Source of the DNA: Cladobotryum mycophilum
Taxonomy: Eukaryota > Ascomycota > Sordariomycetes > Hypocreales > Hypocreaceae
DNA: 64,000 bases
Direction: 5' to 3'
Assembly: GCA_036429605.1 (NCBI GenBank)
Contig: JAVFKD010000004.1
Coordinates: 3,906,001 to 3,970,000, forward strand
A model generated the notes under the pieces. It was not told the DNA's origin. It did not search any database and saw only the letters and a program-made list of their open reading frames with translations. A program made the position numbers and the translations under genes. Below are positions 11,721-24,900 of this stretch, piece by piece (the first letter of the stretch is position 1; each line of letters begins with the position of its first letter).

Positions 11721-14700
11721 ATGGAATCCCCCAAGGTGGGATATGGATTACCTGCAAGACCATCTGACGGATTTATAATAAGGCGAGGGGAAGATGGGAA
11801 GTTGTCAAGAAGTATTCCGAGATCTATGATTCGGACGGGCCAAGATGGTGTGGAAGTATCCAAGTCTGTAAAGCCAAGTGTGCTTCAATCTAGGCCGCCT
11901 AGCAGGGTTCCCTTACCATCGTCAACGCGACAGCCTTCGGCCACACAACAAGCATTGAAGCCTGCTCCTGACCGGCAATCCAAATCATGGGGATCGACGA
12001 CAAGCTCCTCGAGCTATTCTAGATCCCACACACAAACCGAATCGGGGTCTTCATCTTCGGGTCGATCATTTGATGGTATTCCAAGGCCAGGACAAAAAGT
12101 ACTTCGAAAAAGAAGTCATCCCTCTTATACGACGCAGGGAGCCCACGCAATGATTCCCCCAGCTTCAGTTCAGCCTCGTCAAGACAACTCTCGCGGGGAA
12201 CGACGGACTCTGCTTTAGGTATTCAATATGACAAGGAAGTCACGGATAGCCCACATCAAGTGGAAGAGCAGACAGACGCTGCCAAACTGGAAGTCCCGAT
12301 TACGGTTATATATCCCGAACTTGACCGCTACCGAACTCACGAACAAATACTCAACGTACCCTATCGGCTGGCAACCCAAGACCTTCCACCTCCCACTCCT
12401 GGGAGTTTATTCTTCTCGGCTAATAGCAGCCAACTCAGCGCTTTCAGTGCGAGTCCATCTACCAAGTTCTCTGAATCACCCGGACCAGGCTCATATAGTC
12501 GGGATACTACGCCGACTTCCATATCCTCACAGTCCCCCGGTCTTGTTGCCCCCAGTCGAGGCTTCCCTCTCGGCAAATCTCGCCTTCATAGCCCATCCTT
12601 TAGCCGCCCTCCTGTGACTCGAAGGAGGACTGGTAGTATTTCAAATGAGGTGGATGCTATCAGCGTCGACCCCCATGGCCTTGCTGCTGTTAGGGAATCC
12701 TTGACCTCGTCTTCGTCGAACTCGACAGTCCGGGAAGGTGATCGAGGAGCGAAAAAAGCGATAAAGCCAGAGACGGTACTGGCTCCTCCTCCACCCAGTC
12801 CGCCTCCTCGAAAATCTTCACAGAAGTTTTCTATCAGTAAAGATGAGGGAGAGCCATCACCTCAATTGAGACGACAAACACAAAGACTGGCGAAGCGCGA
12901 GATATCGTCACCACCCAAGCCTTCCACCCAAACTAGGCCGCAACAAGCTCTGTCGCCCAAGCCAACCAGACCTAGTCGGCCAACTCGAGATGGAACACCA
13001 GATCTTTATCCCCAGCTTCGCAGCCCGGTCCCAATTATACAGAGCAACTTGATATCGAGACCTCCACGCACTGAGAGACGAGGGAGCGAATCAGCGGTTA
13101 CCAAACCCCCAAGCGGGCCCCCTCAGTTCATTCAAACCAAGAGTGCTTCAACATCCCATCTCCCCACTGGGAAAGATGTTGCCCTTTTGGAACCGGTAGA
13201 ATTAAGGAAGCCTAACCTCATCAACTCCCCTCTACGATCTGGGTCACCTGGTCCCAATACTGGCTCTTCTCCCGGCACGCGATTCCCCTTCTTCGGCCGC
13301 AGACGGAAGACCCCAGAAAATACCCAAGTCGACCAGAAGGAAAAGTCAGTCCGCAAGGGCCCAGCAGCCGGCACGGGTCATGAAGGCTACGGCAGGATCG
13401 GTGCCGTTCGACGACGAAGCGGTAGTCTTATGAACGCTACACGCACAACTGCTGGAAGCCAAATGTCGTCAGAACAATCCCTTACCAACGATTCATTCTT
13501 GGCTGATAGAATGAACCCCGTTATTATTGCGGGAGGCGAGGTGATTGAGAATCGAAACACCAGCTCTGAGCTTACCAGAATAGAGAGTGACCAGAACCTG
13601 CCACATGGACGTTCTAGTACGGATTCCAAGGCTAATTCGGTCATGTCGTCTTCATCAAGAAATGTTTCACGTACAACATTATGGCCATCAGCGCTTCCTC
13701 GCGGACTCGACCCAACACCTGCTTCTCGACGACCGTCTGGGGGTAGTGATTCTTCCACCAAGCCAACCATTGCCTTTAGACGGTCTATTCAAAGACTTAA
13801 ATCATCACCAGATAACCCGTTACGGTTGCCTCAGCCAATCAATACCATTGGTATCACTCCATCGCCTATGACGAGCTTGGATACAGGCATATTGTCAGAT
13901 GAATCATCCATGTTCGAATTACGTTCGCAACTTTCGAATGAACCGAGTACATTGGGCTCACCGCCCAAAAAGTTGAAGAAGCCTCGTTCTCCCAGGAAGT
14001 GGAATTTCTTCGGTCGATCGAAGACCAAGCCAGCCCCGGAAATCAAGAATGAAAAAGTTGCAGTCACCGTCCTGCCTGTGGAAGAGAAACAAGTACCTTA
14101 CTATGCAATTATAGACTCTCCAGAGCAAGGTCAGGCTGAACCTATGAATGTACAAGTTGCCTTGCGGCAGGCTGAAGTTTACACACAATCCCAAGCCAAG
14201 CACAGTGCTCCAGAATTACGATTACCGGATTCTCAAGCCCCTGAGATACCTCTACCTGCGATCATTGTCCCAGCAGACCTCTATCAACCCCAACCAGAGG
14301 TAGAACCAGAGGTAACCCCAGAGCTCCACATCTCCCAGGTGAATACCTCAGTTCCCCTGCGTCTTAACCTGAATACCCGTCGGCCAAGCCGGCTTGCTCA
14401 GGTTGGGAGGATTCCGCAGGTGGTTAGCAATCGCCCTGTAATGGCTGCTGCAACGCGCAGCTTTTCAAGACCCTTTGGGACTGATTTACAGCCACTCTCC
14501 CGTGAGACACAGACCTATAATCTTTTGACAAGCACAAATGACCACATGCCGTTTGGATTGTCAACTCCAGTTCCAGCTGCCAGCGTGGACGGGTCAATCT
14601 TTACGGAATTCTCCTGTAATGAATCAATTCATCAGCGTTCACCCGAGGTTCCAGTTTTGAAGGAATTCATTGCTTTTTCTCCGCGGAAGAACTCAGATTG

Positions 14701-16129
14701 CACAAGCTGCTCGTGCTCGACCGACTCTGCTAGGTATAGCTATGCTGATGCTACGGCTATCATACCAAAACCCCATGACCCGCCTGTGGAAGATGAGGTT
14801 TGGGATGAGTACGATGACCTTCTGGGCGATGAGAATCTCAAAGTACCTCAGTCGGCTACATCATCAAAAGGTATTCCATTCCATCTCGAAGCTTATGAGA
14901 CACAACTCCCCAAGAAGCCCTTAGAGTCGCCGACGATGTTGGTCGATAGTCGAAAGGCGTCTATGCTTTCTGAAGCTCCGACAACCTCTACCACTTTTAG
15001 CGCTGACATGACGGAGCGGATTCGGACGGCGTTCCAGCCCAAGCCAAGTCCAACAACATCGACCCCAGTGTTGAATGATACGAAGCAGACAACCCCTGAG
15101 ACGCGGCTTAGCACTTCGTCTTCTCACAAAGCAAGGCAGTCTGGGTCGTCTTCTTCGTCCGAGGAATGGTCACCTCCAGCGCAAGTAAACCTTCGTGTTG
15201 GCTCAATGACTGTGAGCAAGTGGCTTACTTTTGGTCATGTTTTGTTCAGCGACATTCGACACGAACTGATCCGAGATGTGGATGCACTCAAACGGCCCTC
15301 GATCTTGGTTATTGATGGCCTAGGCAACGATGACTGGTCATTCTATGCTGCGGAGACTTATCCTGGCGCAAACTTCTTTAATTTATCACCAAGAGCTCCA
15401 CTACCGGCTGATCTGCAAAGTACAGGGTCTGGTTACCCTCTCAGTCCGCCGAATCATCACCAGATTCAGTACCTCTCTCACCTTGACAAATTCCCCTTCG
15501 CACCCCAAAGCTTCACCTGTGTGGTATACCGTTTCCCCGTTGCCGCAGCAGAATCATACTATCGCAACATTCTAGCTGAAGCTCGCCGTGTGCTAAAGCC
15601 TGGTGGGTACATCGAGATGTCTATTCTCGACGTTGACTTGAACAACATGGGCCACCGAGGGCGCAAGGCAGTTCGCCAACTCAAGGAAAGAATCCATGAG
15701 AAGTCCTCGGAAACTAATCTGGCTTCTACTGCTGACCTCATGGTTCGTTTGCTTGGCCGAGGTGGATTCTCCACCATCAAGGCGGCACGTGTTGGCGTTC
15801 CTGTTGCAAGCAACATCGCACGTTCAAGTACCGACAGCTCGTCAAACAGGAATTCTGTCGAGAAGAAGAAGAAGAAAGTTGGAGAGCAGCCCAGCCTAGC
15901 AGAAATGATGAGAGATCATAGTCCCACGGCAGATGAAGGCATCACAAGCATGGTTGCCCGAGTCGGCCGTTGGTGGTACTCACGCTGCTACGAGAATGCC
16001 AATAGCTCTTCCACCGGGAAGACTACCTGGAACGACAAGGCCCTGCTTAGAGAGTGCGAGGAGCTTGGCACTAGTTTTAAGTTGATGGTGTGCTGTGCTC
16101 GATCGCCGGAACGTATCAACAGCATGTAG
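11721..16129 (+). CDS. Large disordered protein with C-terminal methyltransferase-like domain (one apparent frameshift)
   Basis: The ATG at 11721 (context TAGCATGG) opens a frame to 12215. A second frame is open from 12074 through the stop at 16129. They join cleanly if one A is restored near 12094-12111, where two A5 runs lie. No convincing GT-AG intron joins them. The repaired product is about 1,469 residues. The first ~1,130 are low-complexity Ser/Pro/Arg with many SP, TP and RRxS sites. The end (about 1,150-1,400) resembles a class I SAM methyltransferase: a strand ILVIDGLG (about 1,194) in the motif I position, lacking the usual GxGxG, and a clear LKPGGYIEM motif (about 1,290) as in Methyltransf_11 proteins. 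Catalytic activity is uncertain because motif I is degenerate. The substrate is unknown. The arrangement is convergent with the TRM61-like gene. Confidence 0.8.
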
Positions 16130-16885
16130 CGCACTACATCATACTGATTTTTTACATTGCAAATCACATATCATTTTCGCATCATTTTCCTACTGCGAGC
16201 AGATTAGGAATTTTGGCAAATCGTTTTAAGACTCCAAGATATACAGGCGCAAGCCTACATTTTACCTGAATTTCAGAAGCAGCATTACTTTATTTTTCAC
16301 GTTAACTACCAAACGTCTGTTTGGTGGTCATGCCCTAGGGGGCAGTATATATATATAAGGAACAGCACACCGCAGAGCTCACGCTCAAAATCATTTGGCG
16401 TTTATAACGCTTTATACGTTTGTGGGGTTTTTTTGATGCATTTATGAAATACCTCTTCTTCTTTTTTACTTGCCGCAGGACGGGAGGACCAGTCACTGGA
16501 TGAATGGGCATTAGGGCTTTTAAGTGAGTTATTTCAAAAGTTAATGAGGTTGGTTATTTGGCTTTATGAGAAGTTTGTTTTTATTCGCCTATGGCTAGGT
16601 GAAACAGGGGGGATGGGGTCAGGGTGAACATAAAAAAGGATGAGAGCTGGCATGATGATGAAGCTTTTTGGATGTACAAATTTGGCATTGTAGATAGAGA
16701 TACCCATGTTGATTGGATTGGATAGCAGGGGAATATAAGCAGGCGGTTGTTTGATTTTCATACGATTCTTCATTCATTTGTGTGGTGATGATAATTCTAT
16801 CCTCTATATGGTTCCGTTATTTTTCGTAAGCTCATATCGTACATCATATATGACACATATCAAGAAGCCCCTGCCGAATACTGAA
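16130..16885. other. Convergent 3' intergenic region
   Basis: This 756-nt spacer lies between the 3' ends of two converging genes. It is AT-rich, with a TATATATATA tract at about 16349-16358 and T-rich stretches suited to 3' end formation on both strands. No gene is seen. Confidence 0.6.
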
Positions 16886-18284
16886 TCATTCCTCCTGAGA
16901 TTCTGTCTCTTCAGTGATCTCTTGCTTCTGCTCCAGAGTGTCTGGCCAGCGGCGCAGGACAGCTACGAATCCACCACCTGCAACACGTTCGCCAACCTTT
17001 GGTCGCATCACTTGCACCGGTTTACCATTACCATCTTCACCCTGCTCCGCTTTGGGCACCACAGTTTTGACGTCCCAATGCCTACCACCGGCGCTGTCAT
17101 GTACGCCTCCGTCGCTGACGGTAGTAGCATGTAGTTCAATCACCTTTTCTAGCCGGATAGGTTGGAGTGTCTCGTTGGACCAGGTCTGGAACTCGGCTAT
17201 TTGGCTGATTGAAGGGTTGAACAGGATGAGAAGACCGTTGGGGTGGAGTGCTTGGACGACGCGCTCGGCATTGTCGTGTGCGGAGGGGAGGTCTAGGATT
17301 ACGCGGGAGAGAAATGGTTTTCCACCGGATTCCTCGAGTCGGCGACCTAGATACTCCTCCACAGAACCGACATGGAAGTCAATGGGTGAGAGGTACTGCG
17401 CGCGGCGAAAGTTGCGTATAAGCTTATATGCGGCGCGCGCATGCTTGGTGTTGCGATCAAGAGTATGTAGGATCATGCGACGTGACGAGGCGTAGGCGTC
17501 AAGCGCACATTGCTCGTCTGGAGAGATGTCAAGGCAGCCTCTTGAGGAGGTGAAGTCGTAGTGGGGTTTGTAGGGTGCGGAGGAGAGCAGATGTCGGAGA
17601 GCAGGGGGAAGGTAGGGTTGGCGGCGTAGATGGTACGAGCGATGTGCATGGTTAAGCTGCCCATACCAGTGCCTGCCTCGAAGATTTCAAATGGAGGCGC
17701 ATTATGATCATCTTCATCGTCCTCGCCTGGTCTTGAGGGGTTGATGTCGAGGAGGGACACGATGGTGGTTGCATCGTGGGGATAGATCTTAGCATTCGAG
17801 GTTGCGCGTTAGCCCAAGGACATAATTGGCTCTCGTACGAACTTTGATACAGCGCCGAAGCCTAAGATGGAGCAGATATATCGCATACCGGAGTGGCAAG
17901 TCGTTCGCTATTGACAATGTAACTAGCGAGAGTAGGCTCGTGCAGGACCACGGAATTGTTGCTACTGTCGCGCACAATGTCGAGGAGCCGTCGGCCTATG
18001 AGATCGGATGCAGGGACTGAGGCACCGTAGGAAAGCCTCACGCGGGCTCCAGAGCGCAGAGGGGCAGTGAGATGCCATTTGGCATGTTTGGGGCCATGTT
18101 GACGGAGGAAGAGGACGTCGTACTCTGTAGCGACGGACTTAGTATTGTAACCCCCATTTTAGTTTTCTGGGGGATTCGAAGATGTACCCTTTACAGTGCG
18201 ACAGCAAGAGTAAAATCGGCGCAGGAGAGGGAGTTTATTTGGCCGTTTGAGGCAGCCGAGACTCGATTGGCCATGCAGAGACAT
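16886..18284 (-). CDS. TRM61-like tRNA (adenine-58 N1) methyltransferase, probably mitochondrial (one apparent frameshift)
   Basis: Exons are 18284-18195, 18137-17889 and 17787-16886, with introns of 57 nt (GTAAAG...TACTAAG) and 101 nt (GTATGC...CTAAC...TAAG), both phase 0. The ATG at 18284 was chosen because it alone gives a presequence that splices in frame. The N-terminus is basic and contains LLRRFYS, typical of a mitochondrial targeting and cleavage site. SAM-binding motif I, EAGTGMGSL, lies at about residues 150-158. The later LDLPSAHD and HPNGLLILFNPS segments match the Trm61 fold. In the third exon one C is missing from a C5 run (17604-17608 on the + strand). Adding it links the two halves and gives 413 residues. 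The family makes m1A58 in the T-loop of tRNA. A mitochondrial role is inferred from the presequence. Confidence 0.8.
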
Positions 18285-19283
18285 TGTCGAGGAAATTGGC
18301 GATGATGCAGGAAAATCATTTTGGGATTTTGCATAGTTGCGCCGGCGATTCCTCGGGATTCAAAAGGTCTGCAGCTACCCTCCATCTTCTATCTTCAACA
18401 ATAGCGCTAGATTGTCTTCAGCGGCAAGATTAATGTAGGTGCTGATGGACTTTGGAGGAATGAAGAGGGATGATGATAATAAAGGATGGCGGTAGTTTTG
18501 AACAAATGTCGTTGAATACATCACATCACGTCACGTCACATGATCTCTCTCGTTGACTGTTTTGGTAAGAAATTGTATGGATCATTTCTTCTCAAAAAGG
18601 ATGACAGGTCAACCCTGAATGAGGAAGTCTCGACATGTTCGGGGTCGTTCCTACTTTCCCAACTCCAGCCCTACTACCCTGGGTAATTACTAGGAAGGTA
18701 CCTTAGTAATAATAATAATGCCCATAAGCAGAAAATGCCAAATACTTTTTCTTCCTGAAAACACCACCAACTCCATCTTGAACCAGACGTCCCGCCTCGT
18801 CTTCATTCCCATGAACCTCGTCTCAAAACCATCTCATGGCCTCTTAACGTCGTAGAGGACCGCTAATATTACACGGATATGCATCCCAATGTCCCTGTTC
18901 CCAATAAGAAAAAACCCTTTCCCTTGGCGGTCCTGTTGAAGCCCCCAAAAACGCCTGCCAATGTTGCAACAGTTGCGGGCAACCCGGAAAAATAAATCAT
19001 TAAACACACAAAAAATAGGAAATGAAGTCTTGGCCATTCGAAAACTCCAGGCTCCGTGTAGGCTGGTGATAAGTATGGTGGAAGTCGTCGCATGCGTGCG
19101 TGTGTGTGTCTGTACCGTCCGAAAGCCAACCTCTTGATAACCGATATTCCCCTCGTCTTGGTATAAATCCCGCCCAACCATGTACACCAAATCGCTAACG
19201 TTGTTCCTTGCTAGCATGAAAATCGTCACAATAAGGAGAAAGAAGACATTATGATGCCCGTCCACAGAGACTCGACTTTACTT
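18285..19283. other. Intergenic region between TRM61-like and Clr5 genes
   Basis: About 1 kb holding the promoter of the TRM61-like gene and the 3' end of the Clr5-domain gene. It contains CACGTCAC-type repeats at about 18523-18540, a GGTACCTTAG word near 18697 and a short AAT repeat near 18704-18719. No coding sequence is supported. Confidence 0.5.
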
Positions 19284-21945
19284 TCAGATGAGGCCCCAAT
19301 GTCTGGTTGGTCCCATTTGTTGTTGAAGAGCTGTTGCCCACACATCTTGAGGCTCGGGAGCATGCTCAGCCGTGTGGAAGTCCTCCTCAAAGTAAGGGTG
19401 GACTTTGACTCCCACATGCTCTTCCAAGATGGCCATGCCGGAATCATATCTTCTCCGGCATCGCTTCGTGTACGGATCCACCTTGACCACGCTGTGATAG
19501 CAATATGAATTTGGCCTTGAATCACGCACCGGGAATATTACGCCCATCTTCCTGAGCAGGTTCCACATATCTGTAGCTGCTTGTTTCGTAGCATCGGAGT
19601 GTGGGGATGCACAGTAAAGCAGCTGCAAAATAGCATATCGAAGTGACACCACTTCGACACTGCTAGCCCCGTGCTGTTGTTCAAGTTGCCGCTGCAGAGC
19701 ACGCAGCTCCATCACAAATTTGTCCAGACGCTCTGCATTAACTTGGTTATAGAACAGGCCGAGGTCGGCCCATGTGCGAGCTACGTACGGATGACGACGT
19801 CCGTAGATTGCCTCCAGCTCCTCTGCAATGGAAGAGATGCACCCCCATAACAGCTCCGAGAGTGTGCTGGCGCCATGTTTCTGCTGGACCTCATATAAAC
19901 AGCTGAAGATTTGTCGAAGGGGATGCGATCGATCTAGGTTCGTTGCCGAGTACGCCGCCAAATATTTGCACAGAGCCGTCATCATGCCCGGATCCCGATT
20001 AATCATGCCCAATATCAACTCCATGATACCCTGTGGGGAAAGCTTCCTGAGGTCCATCTCTAATTGTTTAAATGCCCTCATCAGATAATCGCCGCCTTGG
20101 TCAGCATCGCGCGCCTCGAAGAAGAAGTTGGCCTCCAACAAAAGTTCGCTCGACCAGGCTCCCCAGTGCATAGTGGATGGCCATCCAACCTGAGAGTCAG
20201 TTTCGACCTCAAATTGTCGACAATGAAGGAACGCTTTCCGCATATTTCCAACCACGAGTTCCTGTGCTCGTAACAAATCCGGTGATTTGAGAGCCGGGGG
20301 AGGAGTCGGTGTTCGACATCGTATATGTGCTGGGAGGTCAGCTGGTAGTTCGAAGTCTACCAAGTCATATTCTGTTACACCCTTGCGCTTTAAATAAGTG
20401 CCCAGGTTTACAACCCTTCCATTTCTAACAAACTCAGAAACTTTGCCTTCAGCATCTCGTTGAAATTTCATTGACAACAGGCGTTTTACTTCGTCTTCGG
20501 TATTATTCTTAACGAACCCCCACTGGGAAAATCGAGTCTTGTACATCTTGGGCCTAAATTTCGTCAGACTAATCATCTCAATCGGCAAGACAAGGAGAAC
20601 CTACGTCGCCTGAAACCCATACTTCTCAGCCATAACGCTCATGACTTCCTTTAGGGGCTTCCGTTCTTCGAGATACAAACTTCGAATTGTTGTCTTGTAT
20701 TGCTCCCAAGCCTCAGCAGGAACCTGTTCCCGTGACGGTCGAGCACCTGCTTGGGCACGGAGAGCAGCATTATCCTGCCGCGGGACCTATACCTTTGTTA
20801 GGATCATCTTCAAAATGCTTACAGGAATACTCGAGGTTCATTTACAGGTAGGGGTATGGGTGAAGAGAATGCCTCTAAGGGTCGTGGGGTTGGTATGGGT
20901 GGGGGTGACATAGTGGTGGTCGCTGGTGCTGGGGTCGATACTACAGCAGGCATATGCGTAGCTGTCCCTGCTGATGTCGATGCTTGTGCAATAATCGGTT
21001 TTCGCGGAGGCAATCGTGGTCTTGGCGGTTTAGCAGGTGGTTTCGCTTTCGCTTTAACTGCCGGGTTGAATTCTAGGATGAACTGGTTGTTTGTGTTCAA
21101 GACTGGTTTTGGCGTGGTCGGCACAGGTGGTCGCAAGTAAGCACCGAAGTTGGGGGGCTAGAAGGTGGTTCGGTTTTGATGGTCATTGAAGCTGGAGGTC
21201 GCCATATTTCGAATCCTGGAGTTCCCGGAACGCCGGGTGTGGGTTGGCTTGGTGTCATCATCATTGAACTAGGAGCCATCGAATGTTGCGCCATGGAACC
21301 ATTTACACGATTTGGATTCATAAATTCATCTAGGCTTCCGAACGGAGAGCACGAAGAACCTATGGCCGGACTGTGAACCTGTTGGACATCATGGAAGCTA
21401 CCATACGACATGCCGGGCTGACTGGTGGCAATGGGACTTGTAGCCGGAGAATGGACGCCTAGCGAGCCATATTGAGAATCACTTGAGTTGGTGATGGGAC
21501 TTGCAACCCGGTTTGTGTGTGTCATGGAGTTGAGGCTTCCGAAGTGTGATGACATTGATGGACTGCTGCCGAATGTGTTCGCTTGAGTATTGATGGGCCG
21601 TGGAGGAAGTGGAGGAGCATAATTCCTGTTCTCAAAATGCGCAACCAGACGACCAACCCCGCCCCCAGTCTGAACGGGGTTTAAGTTTTCGAGTTTTATG
21701 TCATCTGCTGATGACATGACATCTCCGTCCCCATGTTGATGAAAGCCTGAGTCGAGATCCGGTGTCCAATCCATGGCAGATGAAGAGTCAAATGTCCGTT
21801 CAGGTCCATGCATCGACTGAGAGGGGTCCATGGACTGAGATGACTGGCCGTCGAATCCAAACCTGCCCCATGATTGATTGGCGAAACCGAAAGAATCGCC
21901 ATCAAAGGCGCCGGCACGAGACCTGTCCTGCGGTTGATTAAACAT
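19284..21945 (-). CDS. Clr5-domain protein with long disordered N-terminus (one apparent frameshift)
   Basis: Exons are 21945-20846, 20786-20605 and 20553-19284. The introns are 59 nt (GTAAAT...CTAAC...TATAG, phase 0) and 51 nt (GTAGGT...CTGAC...TTTAG, phase 2). Near the end of exon 1 one C is missing from a C6 run (21152-21157 on the + strand). Restoring it joins the two open halves and yields about 850 residues. Residues 1-370 are disordered and rich in Ser, Pro, Met and Asn, with five [FY]GS motifs. The Clr5 domain spans the second splice junction (about residues 390-445: AEAWEQYKTTIRSLYLEE, later MYKTRFSQWGFVKN). The C-terminal ~400 residues are probably helical. In fission yeast Clr5 acts in heterochromatin silencing. 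In filamentous fungi this domain occurs in many uncharacterised proteins, so a chromatin or DNA-binding role is only inferred. Confidence 0.83.
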
Positions 21946-24900
21946 GACGACGTGCCCGCCGTGCAGGCTGAGCAAAAGAGCTCAATCTGCTGGCTATGTG
22001 TCTGTCCGTCAGTGACAGACTTGGGCAAGTCGAGAGCCTCGGCTAGACGCTCAATCGTCAGCGCGAGGATTCATCACTCTATTCGAGTGGCGAGCTTGTT
22101 TGCTCAGATGGAGGTCGAGTGCAGAAGATGAACGAAGGTGCCCATAGTCACCCGGTACAGATGACAAAAAGATGAACCACAGTGGTCCAACTACCAAATG
22201 GACCCTGATGCAACAGCTAGGGGGCAGGTATCGATATCATTCCCCGGGATCGAGTGATGTGGGCAACGTCTTGATAGGGCAGCGTGGGTGATAACGAGAG
22301 TTGAATCCAACAAGGAAGGGTACAGATTTGACCACGCGAGCGGAAGAAAGTGAGCAAAAGTTCCTTCGCCTAAATTTCCGGGAACGGAAATCAAGTGTGC
22401 AATCTCTCAAACATCAGTCAAGAAAAAGCTGGCTAAGATAAGAGTGAGAAACGCCCCGGGTCTGGTTGATGGAATCCTTTCACAGCTGGTTATGCCAGCG
22501 ACGGACTACTGGTTCCATAGGCATGAGAGTAAGTGGAGAGAGGGATACAGGGGAGCCACCCACCGAGAGATAGCAAAGGTTGGAAGAGGAGATGTAACCT
22601 AATGCAGGCTGGTGGCTAACTATTGCAACAATGATGGCGAAGCAAAGAATCAGCCGGGGGAGACAAGTAGGGCTGTTGTCCATTGAGCTGGAGGGACCAG
22701 GGGGTCGGCAGTGTGTGGGATGCCACCCTGAACCTGAAAGAGAAGGTGATATGGCCTGAAGCCACCACACGAGCGTCAGACGCCAATCATAACGCTCCGA
22801 TACCACCCCTGGCAGTGGGCTATCCAAGGACGCTGTGCTGGGACGCTCAATGATGGCATTGGAGGAGCACCAACAAAGTTGAGCCGATTTCTGATTCCAG
22901 AAGGATTCTGTACTCTGGGTGCTGGTTCTACGTGCTACCTAAGGGTGCTGTAATACCTGCAGCGCAGCTAGGTATCGCCATTGGAACGAAGAAACGCCAC
23001 AATTTGACAAACCACCAAAGCAATCCGCACCGGCGTACCCGGCCCTCTTCCCTCGGTCGCCATAGAGGGACCAAGAAAAACGAAGACTGAGCCAGCGGGC
23101 GGGGAGGACTCCCACTGCTGTGCGCCCCATTATTCCTTTCATCATTCTCCCTCCCTCCTACGGTTGTCCTGATTTGAAGCGTGCACACAACAATGGGACA
23201 CGGTGACCGAGGTGAGCCCATGAAAGTCCCGCTTTCAGCGATAACCGACAAATCTCCAAGCCTTGATCATTATCTCTCATGATAAATTACAATGATGAGA
23301 TTCCGAAGCGCACATGCCGCGGGCCCCTCTTCTCCGAAAGGCGTCAGTAACCGGGCCGACATCTGTTGTCGTCAGTGTCCTCTACAGAGCACTCAGAGCC
23401 TCGCCTCCCCCCCAGCAGATAGGTGGTGAGAGCGCTGAGGCTGACCAGGGAGCATGCCGCGGGGACTGTAGGAAACAAGAGTGGGGCAGCACACGATTCA
23501 GCGCCGTAACACGGTACCACATGCTTTGAGGTAGGCTTCGGCCGCCGCCGTTGGGTGGGAGAAAACCAGCGCAGCAGCTCATCGAAGGGGTCTGGGGCTG
23601 GCCCGCCTGTTGGAGAGCCGGTCAGCAGCTAACAAGGATTCCGTCTGTTGAAATGTGGAAGCCTTGAGCCCCCCAAAGCAACACCGCCGCCGCCCACTGT
23701 GTCGATACCGAGGGCAAGTAAGCCAAGGTTCCTCAAGGAATTCTACTGCTATGTGGCATGTACGATACTGTCTTCATCCATCTTCAGCGGTGTGCCACGA
23801 GATTCACCAACTTGAACAATTTTTTTCCGTTCACTATGAATATGCGGGAAGACTCGCCATGTTTCACCCGCAAGGCGGCGCCCTTCATTCACAAGTTTCG
23901 CACTTGCTTGGGGGGGTCGTGTGCTATCCAATGACCACCATGTGCCCTGAGAGCTGACTTGAAACTGGATGTTTAAGACGAACCAACACACAGAGAAGAC
24001 CCGCCGTCTAAAAAAAACAAGAGCAGTCTGCACTAGAATGCGTGTAAGTACCAATGCGTGCATATGGGTTACAGACCGTGGAGAATGTACCTATTGAATC
24101 ATTGCTGGCCTTATCTTCCGTCGGTCTAGCGCAAGATACGCAGCGGTTTACGCAATTTTCTTTTCTTCTTGAGTGATGCCAAGGGTATAGCGATGTCTCC
24201 CGGAGGAAAAATTTTTCTACACAGCCATCTGCAATAGGCTTGAGACAATTCCTGAGACTTGCTTGAGTATAAACCGATTGTGACGTTCCGAGACAACTCG
24301 ATGAGGACATACGAGGCACATGCTAATTGGGCCATACTCCGTCCCAATTCAACCAACCGCGGATGCAGGCCAAGCCCTTGAGACTTGGAACATTTAAAAA
24401 GCGTATACTACTTGCCGTTCGTCAAGAAGCTTATATGACGATATGTCCAATAAGCGGTAAGACATTGATTAAGATCTCTGCACTATGAAAACCATATCCC
24501 TTTTCCAGGAACATGCCGCCTACAAGAACACGCCGAGTTTGGGTGAGATTCAAGGACTGCCAATGAGGAGAGCAGGGGCATCCAGAGCCGAAAACGAGGC
24601 GTCAGTGTTACCGACATGGCTTGAGTTCAAAAGATGCCACAAAGAAGGGGTCGAATGCTATTGAACCTGGCCAAGCGATATCTTTGGCTCCCTTCAAAGG
24701 TTAGAGGGCGTCGGACTCTCTCTCCCTCCCTTGCCAGTTTTCTCCAGGCGCATTGGCCTTTGGTCTGCACCCAAGCTTGACAGGCCACCCAGGTCACTGG
24801 AATGAGTTTTTCCGTCACTCTGATGACAGTGATAAAGCCGGAAAGACATACTACTACTATTACATCTAATCATCTTTAGCAACAGGCACGCTTTTCGAGA

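Noticed and set aside
12073..12216. Programmed -1 ribosomal frameshift in the large methyltransferase-like gene
   Set aside because: The zero-frame codons around the A5 runs do not form a proper X-XXY-YYZ heptamer, and four other genes show the same defect, so a sequencing artefact is simpler.
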